Assembly (NCBI GenBank): GCA_963734725.1
Contig: CAVTIX010000020.1
Span: forward strand, 473,422-537,421
From: DASXKD01 sp963734725
GTDB taxonomy: Bacteria; Actinomycetota; Actinomycetes; Streptosporangiales; Streptosporangiaceae
Direction of reading: 5' to 3'
DNA length: 64,000 nt
The translations under genes and the position numbers were made by a program. Shown here piece by piece: positions 8,904 through 16,232 of the stretch. Below the pieces are notes generated by a model. It saw only the letters and a list, made by a program, of their open reading frames with translations. It was not told the origin of the DNA and did no database searches. How positions within the stretch are numbered: the first letter of the stretch is position 1; every line of letters starts with the position of its first letter.

Positions 8904-10222
8904 GTCCAGCTCCAGTCTGCTTCCCCATCTTCTGGAATCGGGAGGAGCGGAGCGCGGCCCACCCCGTCGCACGGCCCGCATTGGTCGTGCCAGCGCGCAT
9001 CCGCGATGAAGGCGCGCATCGCGCTGCGCGCCAGCTGAGTAGCCCCGTCGGGGTGCCGGCAGGCGCCCCGACCCTCAATAAGGGGAAGGAGCGCTGCGAT
9101 GGCTTCGACTGCCCTTCCCCGGCCGCCCTGGAAGGCAAGGTCGGCTACCGCACCGGCCAGAGCGGGCAACCCCATCAGGCAGGGGCCGCACTGACCAGCG
9201 CCCTGTTCTGCGAGGTAGCGGACAACCCGTGCGGTCTCGGCAAGACCGCACGACGAGCCAGGCAGCGCGATCACCACGCCTGCCCCCAGCGCACCGCCCA
9301 CGGCACGCATACTGGCCTGCGTCATTCGTACCGGCCAGCCCGCTTCCACGGGCAGCCACGCACCGAAATACCCGCCAATGAGCAGCGCCTGCAGGTCCTC
9401 GGTCGGGCCGCCGGCGAGCATCACCACCTCACCGGCGCCTGTGCCAAGCTCGATCTCATAGACCCCCGGCCACCGGATCGCGCCGTCCACGGTGACGAGC
9501 ATCGACCCCGGCGCCGAGGGCAGCCCGGCCCCGCGGAACCAGCGATCCCCATGGCGCGCGATCAATGCCACATGAGACAGGGTCTCGACGTTGTTCACCA
9601 GCGTGGGCCGTCCCTGCACGCCGCTCTGATGCGGACGCGGCGGGGAGAACGTCGGCTTACCGGGCCCGCCGTTCAGGTAGTGCACGATCGAGGACTGCTC
9701 ACTGGAGACATAGCGGCCGGGGATGCCGGTGATCTGGATGGGCACGGGGTCGAGCCCGGCACGTCTGCGCTCTGCCACCGCCGCGGCCAGGCCGTCGATC
9801 AGGTCATGCTCCTGCCGGTGGACGCACAGGTGCGCCTCGGTCGCAGCGACTGCGTCGGCCGCCAGCGTGATGCCGTCAAGAACCAGGTGCGGGAGGTACG
9901 TCAGGAGCAGCCGGTCCTTGGCGCTGGCCGGCTCTCCTTCCGCGCCATTGGCAACCACGACCGCCTCGCCGCGCCCGGCGACGGAGCGCATCTTGCGCCC
10001 GGTCGGGAAGCCCGCGCCACCTCGGCCGGTGAGGCCGGCCGCCTCCACCATGTCGATCAGGCGCTCGGGCCGCCGCTGGCCGGATCGGCCGCGCAGCCAC
10101 AGCGTCCCGTACTCGCGTTCGTGCTCAGCCAGCCCGAGAACCGGCTGGTGCCCGGCCCCAGCGAGCAAGCGTGGCAATACCGCGCCGTCGGCCCGCGCGG
10201 CAGGCGAAGCGGTGACCGTCAT
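8900..10222 (-). CDS. NuoF-like NADH dehydrogenase flavoprotein with Fe-S site
   Basis: 440 residues. The FMN/NADH fold is shown by GLTGRGGAGFPTGRKM, VVVANGAEGEPASAKDR and LVNNVETLSHVALI. The SLBB part follows. The C-terminal Fe-S region has GAGQCGPCLMG and GRGACRHPDG: three of the four Cys of the N3 cluster in complex I NuoF are present and the first is Ala. A further CGPC lies near the C-terminus. It probably moves electrons between NAD(P)H, the ferredoxin (ATGA overlap downstream) and the membrane reductase (ATGA overlap upstream). No NuoE or NuoG partner is present, so it is not part of respiratory complex I. Confidence 0.88.
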   Translation of the reverse strand: MTVTASPAARADGAVLPRLLAGAGHQPVLGLAEHEREYGTLWLRGRSGQRRPERLIDMVEAAGLTGRGGAGFPTGRKMRSVAGRGEAVVVANGAEGEPASAKDRLLLTYLPHLVLDGITLAADAVAATEAHLCVHRQEHDLIDGLAAAVAERRRAGLDPVPIQITGIPGRYVSSEQSSIVHYLNGGPGKPTFSPPRPHQSGVQGRPTLVNNVETLSHVALIARHGDRWFRGAGLPSAPGSMLVTVDGAIRWPGVYEIELGTGAGEVVMLAGGPTEDLQALLIGGYFGAWLPVEAGWPVRMTQASMRAVGGALGAGVVIALPGSSCGLAETARVVRYLAEQGAGQCGPCLMGLPALAGAVADLAFQGGRGRAVEAIAALLPLIEGRGACRHPDGATQLARSAMRAFIADARWHDQCGPCDGVGRAPLLPIPEDGEADWSWT

Positions 10223-10797
10223 CTGGTACCGGCCCGTGCTGCCGTGGCGAGACGCCAGGTCGCTGCCGCCGCGACCGCGGCGACGCAGCCAAGGGCCGCG
10301 GCGAAGAGCCAGAGCGTGCGCCGGTCGGTGCCCGTCCCAAGCCCATGGATCAGGGCGACCGGCCAGCAAGCGTAGGCCAGCCAGTGGAGCCCGCGCCAGG
10401 CCCGGAAACCCAGCCTGTTGCGCAGCAGGCTGGTCACGATGACGGCGATGAGCAGGTCCGCCGCCACCGCGCCCAGCCCGAGCCAGGGCGACTTGTAAGA
10501 CGAGACGAAGGGGATGACGGCGGCCGTGGCCGGGATGGACGTATAGGTGTCCACCACGGTGGTGCCGACATGCAAGGACAGGAAGATCAGTACCAGCAGG
10601 GTCATGTTCCGGTGCAGGCCGACAGTGAGGAACCGGGGCCAGTTCTCGCTGGCGAAACGGCCTGCGGTGACGATCCCAAGCAGCATGGCGCCGGTAAGCA
10701 GCAACAGTGTGACCAGCCCGGTCGCCCGGGTGGCATACCAGAGGCCCGGTCCGCCGGTGGCATACCAGGGCACCGGTCCGTTGAGGGCGAAACCCAT
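10219..10797 (-). CDS. Ferric-reductase-like transmembrane protein
   Basis: 192 residues with about five or six helices (TGLVTLLLLTGAMLLGIV, FLTVGLHRNMTLLVLIFLSL, LGLGAVAADLLIAVIVTSLL, GLHWLAYACWPVALIHGLG). His residues in LHRN, LHVG, LHWL and LIHG are placed as in the paired-heme ligands of the ferric reductase-like family. The start has an AAGGGA ribosome site. Coupled to the NuoF-like gene by ATGA. Likely passes electrons across the membrane through heme to an extracytoplasmic acceptor. Confidence 0.88.
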   Translation of the reverse strand: MGFALNGPVPWYATGGPGLWYATRATGLVTLLLLTGAMLLGIVTAGRFASENWPRFLTVGLHRNMTLLVLIFLSLHVGTTVVDTYTSIPATAAVIPFVSSYKSPWLGLGAVAADLLIAVIVTSLLRNRLGFRAWRGLHWLAYACWPVALIHGLGTGTDRRTLWLFAAALGCVAAVAAAATWRLATAARAGTR

Positions 10798-11816
10798 AAG
10801 TGGCTTCCCTTGGGGGTGGTGTCGGCCGGCCAGCCCGCGCCCATGACGATCTCACCGTTGTGGCCTGCTAGCCGGGCAGGCAGGTGCTGGCTCGCCAGCC
10901 ATCCAAGCGCCCGTTCGCCGCGGATGATCGCAGCCGTGCTCGCTGTGTTCGCATCGACACAGGTGGCGGCGGCAACGCTGACCGTGCGCCAGCAAGAACT
11001 CACAGGCATTCCGGTGCTGGGTTCGATGATGTGATGAAGCCGAGAACTCCCCCGCGACCAGGCCCGGACCTTGGTGGACGAGGTGGCGAGGCCCCCGTCG
11101 CGGATTGTTACCACGGTGTCGTGCCAGGGCGGCGAGAGCGAGCCGGAACTGGCGTCACTCCGGTGCGGGGCAGGCCCCTCGACGCCATCGAACCCGCGGT
11201 TGTCCACGATTCCCACGAGCCAGCCGTGGTCGGGAGGCTCGCCCGCGATTCTGATATCGCCACCCAGGTTGACCAGAACTCCGCAGTTCAGGGTGGCCGC
11301 GATCCGTATCGCCGCTCGGTCGGCCGCGAGGGCCTTGGCCGTCGCCCCCAGGTCGAGCATGACTTCGGCGGGGATCTTGATTTCGCGCCGGTCGCGGTCA
11401 AGGTCCACCGCCTGCCACCCCGCCGCCGGCACCGCCGGTTGCGGCAACGGACTGGTGTCCTGCCGGGCCGCCGCGAAGTCGCGGTCATACCCAAGCCGCA
11501 CCAGCGAGCGCCCGCAGGTGGGATCTACATCGCCATCGGTCACTTTTGCGGCGGCGAGCGCCACGGCCACCGCTTCGGCCAGCAGTGCACTGACGCGCAT
11601 CGCCCGCCCTCGGGCGTGATTGACCCGCCACAGCTCGGAGTCGGGACGAAAACGCGAGCAGGCCCGGTCGATCGCGTCCAGTTCCTCCCTGAGGATCGCG
11701 CAGGCACGATCTGTGCTACTGGGATCGGTGACGAGCAGGTTGGCCGACGTGCCGAGGGCCCTGAGGTACCCGGTGCCGATGGCGGGGCCAGGTGTGACAT
11801 CGTCGCTAGCCTCCAC
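10602..11816 (-). CDS. apbE: ApbE-type FAD:protein FMN transferase, with run-on C-terminus
   Basis: 404 residues. ApbE features: FRPDSELWRVN, DPTCGRSLVRLGYDRD, VMLDLGATAKALAADRAA, VLVNLGGDIRIAG and HIIEPSTGMPV. The enzyme attaches FMN to Thr/Ser of extracytoplasmic proteins. The domain ends near GAGWPAD at about residue 335. The frame then runs 65 codons into the ferric-reductase gene. At codon 340 the bases are TTA overlapping the reductase ATG; one change (TTA from TGA) would explain a lost TGATG overlap. The start overlaps the upstream gene by 11 bp. No FMN-binding (PF04205) protein that it could flavinylate is in the cluster. Confidence 0.88.
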   Translation of the reverse strand: MEASDDVTPGPAIGTGYLRALGTSANLLVTDPSSTDRACAILREELDAIDRACSRFRPDSELWRVNHARGRAMRVSALLAEAVAVALAAAKVTDGDVDPTCGRSLVRLGYDRDFAAARQDTSPLPQPAVPAAGWQAVDLDRDRREIKIPAEVMLDLGATAKALAADRAAIRIAATLNCGVLVNLGGDIRIAGEPPDHGWLVGIVDNRGFDGVEGPAPHRSDASSGSLSPPWHDTVVTIRDGGLATSSTKVRAWSRGSSRLHHIIEPSTGMPVSSCWRTVSVAAATCVDANTASTAAIIRGERALGWLASQHLPARLAGHNGEIVMGAGWPADTTPKGSHLWVSPSTDRCPGMPPADRASGMPPGRPGWSHCCCLPAPCCLGSSPQAVSPARTGPGSSLSACTGT

Positions 11817-12753
11817 CCGACCCGCCTGAGGTGGTCACCGGCGGGGGCGGCGGTGCCGGAGCGGGCGGCGCGGCCGGCGGGGGAGGTGGTGGCGGCGGCG
11901 GCGCTGGTGGCGGCGGCGCTGGTGGCGGCGGCGCCGCCGGGGGTGCAGCCGGCGGCGCCAAGCCTGGGACGGGGGCACCCGCGTGGAGGTGGTGGTGATG
12001 CTTTGGCTTGTGCTGCTTATGCGCGTGGTGCGTCGCGGCAGCATGGATGGACGCCTTTGCGCCGTGCTGTGCGGCTGCATTATTGGTCGTGCTGTGGGCG
12101 GTACGGACGAACAACGCCACGAAGCCGACCGCGATGACGGCGCTGACTTCAGCGGCCCGCCAGGTCAGCTTGGAGAGCCGACGAAGCCCAGCGTTCCGCG
12201 CGGCATATCCGGGATGGCCCGGCCACATCGGATAACCGGAGTAGGGATCGAAGTCTGCCCAGCCCTGACGCCAGAAGGCCGCCGTGCGTGCGGGATAGGG
12301 AGGCTGGCCGGGAAGAGCGGGGTGGGGCTGGTAGAGGTCGTAGGCCGGGCAATTGGCAGGACGGCGCTCCAGGGGCCCACCGGGCGTCGCAGGGCCGTCG
12401 GCGTGGCTCGGGAAGTGGTCCTGTCCTGCCCAGTTAGCCGGGCTGAGCCCTGGGGGGTTGCTGTCACGCGGGAGATGGCCCGGGAAAGGTCCCTGGGCAG
12501 GCCGGTCGATCGGGCTGAACCCAGCACTGTTGGAGCGTTCCAGCGAATGCATGGGGTCCTGGCTCAGGCTGCGGTCGGCCATCCAACCACCTCCCCATTC
12601 CCCCTTCGCTAGGAGGGTCTGGGCGTCGGCTGGAGGAACTGCGGGCTGGTCAGAGTGAGCGAGGTGGCCCTGACGCTGGCTGAAGGCTGGCCAGTCCGGG
12701 CGGCGGGCCTGCCAGGGCCTGTGGTCTGCCTGCGGTTCATAGTTGTCACGCAT
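11806..12753 (-). CDS. Pro- and His-rich single-helix membrane protein
   Basis: 315 residues from the ATG at 12753. The N-terminal ~200 residues are Pro/Gly/Trp/Arg-rich and cytoplasmic in style. One helix (AAEVSAVIAVGFVALFVRTA) follows. After it comes a His/Lys-rich stretch (ATHHAHKQHKPKHHHHLH) and then an almost pure Pro/Ala tail ending in Gly/Ser. The His cluster could bind metal or heme, and the Pro tail could span the cell wall; both are inference. First gene of the redox operon, preceded by the 11-bp repeats. It stands where related clusters carry an FMN-binding protein. Confidence 0.75.
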   Translation of the reverse strand: MRDNYEPQADHRPWQARRPDWPAFSQRQGHLAHSDQPAVPPADAQTLLAKGEWGGGWMADRSLSQDPMHSLERSNSAGFSPIDRPAQGPFPGHLPRDSNPPGLSPANWAGQDHFPSHADGPATPGGPLERRPANCPAYDLYQPHPALPGQPPYPARTAAFWRQGWADFDPYSGYPMWPGHPGYAARNAGLRRLSKLTWRAAEVSAVIAVGFVALFVRTAHSTTNNAAAQHGAKASIHAAATHHAHKQHKPKHHHHLHAGAPVPGLAPPAAPPAAPPPPAPPPPAPPPPPPPPPAAPPAPAPPPPPVTTSGGSGGG

Positions 12754-12780
12754 ATCCGACAGCACAGCAGAGCCGGTGTT

Positions 12781-12813
12781 AAGAGCTCCTGAAGAGGTTT
12801 TCAAGAGCTCTTG
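12781..12813 (-). promoter_or_regulatory. Three tandem 11-bp direct repeats upstream of the redox operon
   Basis: On the + strand 12781-12813 reads AAGAGCTCCTG, AAGAGGTTTTC, AAGAGCTCTTG, exactly 11 bp apart. Read on the coding strand in a nearby register it is CTCTTGAAAAC, CTCTTCAGGAG, CTCTTAACACC. It ends about 30 bp before the ATG at 12753. The spacing is what OmpR-family dimers bind, and the motif resembles that at 8031-8063. I infer a site for the regulator encoded at 7271-7957. Confidence 0.55.
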
Positions 12814-13029
12814 TAATAGGCAATTAGTATGGCAAGAGTTCTCGCGTCTCGCCTTTGCTTGATGGCTTTGCATTCCAAAGCAGGCGGGTGCGGCGGCGAG
12901 CGAACACAATTCCGTGCGCCGCCGCACACGCTCCTTTCCCCGCTCCCCGCCAACACGTCACGCGCTGTGGCGGCTACAGGAAGCCCTTGATCACGATTAG
13001 GCCTCTCAGCGGCCAGCTGCGAGGACGCG

Positions 13030-13506
13030 CTAGAGCCCTGCCGCGGCTGCCAGCTTGCCGAGCGCCGAGTCCCAGCCGGGGCCGACGTTCTCGGCGACCT
13101 GCGGCATCACCGCGGCCAGCGCGCCCAGCCGCTCGTGTACCAGGGTCAGCACGGTCCCCCCGTCCGGCGCCTCGCGCAGCGTGACTGTGAGCAGCGAGTC
13201 GTAGGACGGCTCACGGGCCCGGTCCGGGCCGACAAAGCCCCAGCGGAACACGATGCGCTGATCCGGGACGAGTTCGAGCAGGTCACAGTCGAAGCCGCCC
13301 ATCTCGGCATCGGCGTCCGCCTGCCAGATGCGGAAGTGGCCGCCAGGCCGCTCCTCGACCTCGGCCCGGGTCACCTCCAGGCCGCCGGGCGCCATCCAGC
13401 GCCGGAGCAACTCGGGCTCGAGCCAGGCCCGGTACACCTGGTGCGGCGCGGCGGGAATGATGCGCTCCACCCGGACGGCTGTGTGGTCTTGAGTCTTGGC
13501 GGTCAC
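13030..13506 (-). CDS. SRPBCC (AHSA1-like) protein
   Basis: 158 residues from the GTG at 13506, which overlaps the ArsR stop as GTGA. Typical START/AHSA1 features: VRVERIIPAAPHQVYRAWL, LLRRWMAPGGLE, VEERPGGHFRIW and a C-terminal GWDSALGKLAA. ArsR plus AHSA1 pairs are common in actinobacteria. The protein has a hydrophobic cavity but the ligand is unknown. Confidence 0.85.
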   Translation of the reverse strand: MTAKTQDHTAVRVERIIPAAPHQVYRAWLEPELLRRWMAPGGLEVTRAEVEERPGGHFRIWQADADAEMGGFDCDLLELVPDQRIVFRWGFVGPDRAREPSYDSLLTVTLREAPDGGTVLTLVHERLGALAAVMPQVAENVGPGWDSALGKLAAAAGL

Positions 13507-13829
13507 TGCTGCTCTCCTTCGGATTCGGGGCCGGCCTGGAAGAGGTCCCCGAGGGCGTCGAGCCGCTGGGTCCAGAAGCGCTCGTAGAAGCGCAGCCAGG
13601 CGTAGGCCGAGGCAAGAGGGCCGGGTTCCAGCCGGCACAGGTGGCGCCGGCCGTCCACGGTGCGGTGCACCAGGCCGGCCCGTTCGAGCATCTTCACGTG
13701 CTTGGACGCGGCCGCCAGCGTCATGTCCAGCGGCTCGGCGAGCTCGCCCACGGTCAGCTCGCCATGGGCGAGGCGGCCGAGCATGGCACGCCGTGCCTCG
13801 TGCGACAGCGCGTGGAACACGTCATCCAT
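13503..13829 (-). CDS. ArsR-family transcriptional regulator
   Basis: About 108 residues from MDDVFHALSHEARRAMLGRL. The winged helix has LTVGELAEPLDMTLAAASKH, then HVKMLERAGLVHRTVDGRR. No metal-binding Cys is seen, so it is not a classic metal sensor; it is like the regulators paired with AHSA1 proteins. The start is uncertain: in-frame ATGs also exist at 13850 and 13886, but the first lies inside a perfect operator palindrome, and GAGG upstream supports 13829. It probably represses its own operon. Confidence 0.85.
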   Translation of the reverse strand: MDDVFHALSHEARRAMLGRLAHGELTVGELAEPLDMTLAAASKHVKMLERAGLVHRTVDGRRHLCRLEPGPLASAYAWLRFYERFWTQRLDALGDLFQAGPESEGEQQ

Positions 13830-13842
13830 GCTCGCCAGATCC

Positions 13843-13898
13843 TCAACCATATGGTTGACAATATCGGTGGCCGTGCTAACTGTCAACCTTTTGGTTGA
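13843..13898. promoter_or_regulatory. Two TCAACC-N4-GGTTGA operators for the ArsR regulator
   Basis: TCAACCATATGGTTGA at 13843-13858 is a perfect 16-bp palindrome. TCAACCTTTTGGTTGA at 13883-13898 has the same arms. They are 40 bp apart, about four helical turns, directly upstream of the ArsR/SRPBCC operon. Autorepression by a pair of dimers is inferred. Confidence 0.75.
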
Positions 13899-14162
13899 AT
13901 GTTATGTGGGAGAGAGTAGGCCAGTGAGGACCGGGCCATGATGTCCGGATAGGGTCCGGCGTGCCCTCGTCCGGCGGCGCGGGCACCCGCCAGGCCGACC
14001 AGTGCGATCCCATGATCTGCTGCATGCGCGCACCGGCGGCGAGAGCCCGGCGCCTGATGTCGGTAATTGGTGGTGGAAACCACGCGAGCATCAGCGCGAA
14101 CACATCGTGCCTGCTCGTGCTGATGTCCCATACTAATCATTAATTTCGAATATACTTTCAGT

Positions 14163-15392
14163 ATGCAACTCCGGTACAACTATCGCCTCTACCCTGCGTC
14201 TGGGCAGCAGATCGCGCTGGCACGAGCGTTCGGGTGTGCCCGGGTGGTCTTCAACGATGCCCTGGCCGCCCGCGAGGAGGCGCACCGGGCCGGGGAGCCG
14301 TACCTGACCGATGCGCAGTTATCGGCCCGGCTGACCGCAGCCAAGGCCACGCCGGATCGGGCGTGGCTGACCGACGTGTCCGCCGTCGTGCTGCAGCAGG
14401 CCCTGGCCGACCTGAACGCCGCCTACCGGAACTACTTCGCCTCCCTCCACGGCAAGCGCCGGGGGCCGAGAGTGGGCAAGCCCAGGTTCCGGTCCCGCAA
14501 GGACCGTAGGCAGGCGATCCGGTTCACCGCGAACGCCCGGTTCCGGGTGTTGAGAAACGGGAAGCTGCAGCTGCCGAAGATCGGCGATGTGCCGGTGCGG
14601 TGGTCCCGGCCGCTGCCGTCCAGGCCGTTGTCGGTCACAGTCATCAAGGACGCTGCCGGGCGGTATTTCGCCAGCTTCGTCATTGAGACCGAACCTGATC
14701 AGTTCCCCGAGGCAGACCCCGTGGTGGGCATCGACCTTGGGCTGAGGCACTTCGCTGTTCTGTCGGACGGGCGGAAGATCCTCGCCCCGCGATTCCTCCG
14801 GCGCGCGGAAAAACTGCTCAAGCGCCGACAGCGGGAGTTGTCGCGCAAGCAGAAGGGCAGCCGGAACCGGGAGAAGGCCCGGCGCAAGGTGGCCCGTGCG
14901 CACGCACGGGTGGCCGACGCCCGGCGCGACTTCCATCACCAGTTGTCCACGGCGCTGATCCGCGACAACCAAGCGGTCGCCGTCGAGGACCTGGCGGTGA
15001 GCGGTCTCGCTCGCACCCGCCTGGCCAAGTCCATCCACGACGCCGGCTGGGCCGCCTTCGTGGGAATGCTGGAGTACAAGGCCCGGCTATATGGCCGGGA
15101 GTTCCACCGGATCAGCCGGTTCGAACCGACCTCGCAGACCTGTTCAGCCTGCAGGGTGAAAGATGGGCCTAAGCCGCTGCACGTCCGCGAATGGCAGTGC
15201 AGGGTGTGCGGGGCGTGGCTGGACCGGGATGTGAATGCGGCGGTGAACGTCGCCAGGGCCGCCGGGCTGGCGGTGACAGCCTGCCGAGCGCAGGTAAGAC
15301 CGGAACCCGTTCCGGCGCAGCGCATTGAATCAGGAACCCGCCCGAAGTCACGCCCGGGAAGCGGCGGGACAGACGGGAATCTCCGCCCTTAG
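14163..15392 (+). CDS. tnpB: TnpB, transposon RNA-guided endonuclease
   Basis: 409 residues, normal TnpB size. Starts MQLRYNYRLYPASGQQIALA. The RuvC triad is intact: Asp in VVGIDLGLRHFAVL, Glu in VAVEDLAVSGL and Asp in LDRDVNAAVNVA. The zinc ribbon has CSAC and CRVC pairs. The C-terminal tail overlaps the right-end RNA region. In the family the protein cuts DNA guided by an RNA made from the element's right end and favours retention of the element. The catalytic residues suggest it may be active. Confidence 0.93.
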   Translation: MQLRYNYRLYPASGQQIALARAFGCARVVFNDALAAREEAHRAGEPYLTDAQLSARLTAAKATPDRAWLTDVSAVVLQQALADLNAAYRNYFASLHGKRRGPRVGKPRFRSRKDRRQAIRFTANARFRVLRNGKLQLPKIGDVPVRWSRPLPSRPLSVTVIKDAAGRYFASFVIETEPDQFPEADPVVGIDLGLRHFAVLSDGRKILAPRFLRRAEKLLKRRQRELSRKQKGSRNREKARRKVARAHARVADARRDFHHQLSTALIRDNQAVAVEDLAVSGLARTRLAKSIHDAGWAAFVGMLEYKARLYGREFHRISRFEPTSQTCSACRVKDGPKPLHVREWQCRVCGAWLDRDVNAAVNVARAAGLAVTACRAQVRPEPVPAQRIESGTRPKSRPGSGGTDGNLRP

Positions 15393-15408
15393 ACGGAGTG
15401 GAAGTCAA
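15300..15408 (+). ncRNA. Probable TnpB guide RNA scaffold (omega/reRNA) 3' region
   Basis: The 3' end of tnpB and about 16 bp beyond contain a hairpin CTCCG-cccttaga-CGGAG at 15381-15398 followed by TGGAAGTCAA. In TnpB elements the guide RNA comes from this region and the guide is the flanking DNA, here beginning GTGCACCTCGGG. The 5' limit is not visible; the start given is a rough estimate. Confidence 0.45.
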
Positions 15409-15543
15409 GTGCACCTCGGGCTGGTCGCCCGGCTGGTCCTGCTGCCCGGGGTGGGGCACGACCTGCCCGCCGCGGTGTGGCCGCGGGTGGCCGCCGAGGC
15501 GCGGGCGCCGGCCGACCGGGCGCCGGTCAGCACCGGGGGATAG
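15409..15543 (+). pseudogene. Alpha/beta hydrolase C-terminal remnant
   Basis: The frame reads LVLLPGVGHDLPAAVWPRVA before a stop. GxGHDLPxAxWPR is the usual C-terminal His-containing block of actinobacterial alpha/beta hydrolases. The rest of the gene is not found on the other side of the TnpB element, so the locus is a remnant. Confidence 0.5.
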
Positions 15544-15584
15544 TGTCCCGACAGGGTACGTCCGGCCGGATGAAAGGGATCGAG

Positions 15585-16184
15585 ATGACGACGCCGTCGG
15601 CGGGGTGGGATTCGGCATACCAGGACCACCTGCCGCCGTGGGACATCGGCCGGCCGCAGCCGGCCTTCGTCCGCCTGGCCGACGGTGGGCTGCTGTCCGG
15701 CCGGGTGCTAGACGCGGGCTGCGGCACCGGGGAACACGCGCTGCTGGCCGCAGCGTACGGCGCGACGGCCATGGGCGTGGACCTGTCGGCGGTGGCCATC
15801 GAGAAGGCGCGCGGCAAAGCCGCGGAACGGGGCCTGACGGCCAGGTTCGAGGTCGCCGACGCGCTGCGCCTGGAGCGGCTCGGCGAGAGCTTCGACACCG
15901 TCATCGACAGCGGGCTGTTCCACGTCTTCGATGACGCCGACCGGGCCGGGTACGTCACCAGCCTGGCCGCGGTCATCGAGCCCGATGGCAGCTACTACAT
16001 GATGTGCTTCAGCGACCGCCAGCCGGGCGTCTGGGGGCCGCGCCGGGTGCGACGGGAGGAGATTCTGTCCGCGTTCGCCGACGGCTGGGCGGTCGAGAGC
16101 CTCGCGCCGGACACCTTCACGGTCAACCCCATTGAGGGGACCACGTCGGTATCGGCGTGGCTCACCGTGATCCGCCGCCGCTGA
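15585..16184 (+). CDS. Class I SAM-dependent methyltransferase
   Basis: 199 residues. The SAM-binding motif I is GRVLDAGCGTGEHALLAAAY, followed by MGVDLSAVAIEKARGKA and VADALRLERL. The later GLFHVFDDADRAGYV and the SGLFH motif resemble thiopurine/tellurite-type methyltransferases. Substrate not known. An ATG at 15570 is also in frame; GAAAGGGA before 15585 supports the second start. Confidence 0.88.
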   Translation: MTTPSAGWDSAYQDHLPPWDIGRPQPAFVRLADGGLLSGRVLDAGCGTGEHALLAAAYGATAMGVDLSAVAIEKARGKAAERGLTARFEVADALRLERLGESFDTVIDSGLFHVFDDADRAGYVTSLAAVIEPDGSYYMMCFSDRQPGVWGPRRVRREEILSAFADGWAVESLAPDTFTVNPIEGTTSVSAWLTVIRRR

Positions 16185-16232
16185 CGGCCCAGCCGGGGCC
16201 GCTCACCCCATCGGCGGACCGGCTGCCGCGCG

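Larger units (their letters stand above)
14130..15408 (+). mobile_element. IS200/IS605-like element with TnpB only
   Basis: The element holds the TnpB gene and a right-end hairpin ending in GAAGTCAA, the style of right ends in this group. No TnpA transposase is present, so it would need one in trans. The left end is approximate; the stretch before the ATG is locally A+T-rich. It appears to have inserted in or beside an alpha/beta hydrolase gene whose 3' end remains at 15409-15543. Confidence 0.6.

Noticed and set aside
12802..12813. Palindrome CAAGAGCTCTTG as a lone operator
   Set aside because: It is part of three direct 11-bp repeats, which fit the adjacent OmpR-type regulator better.
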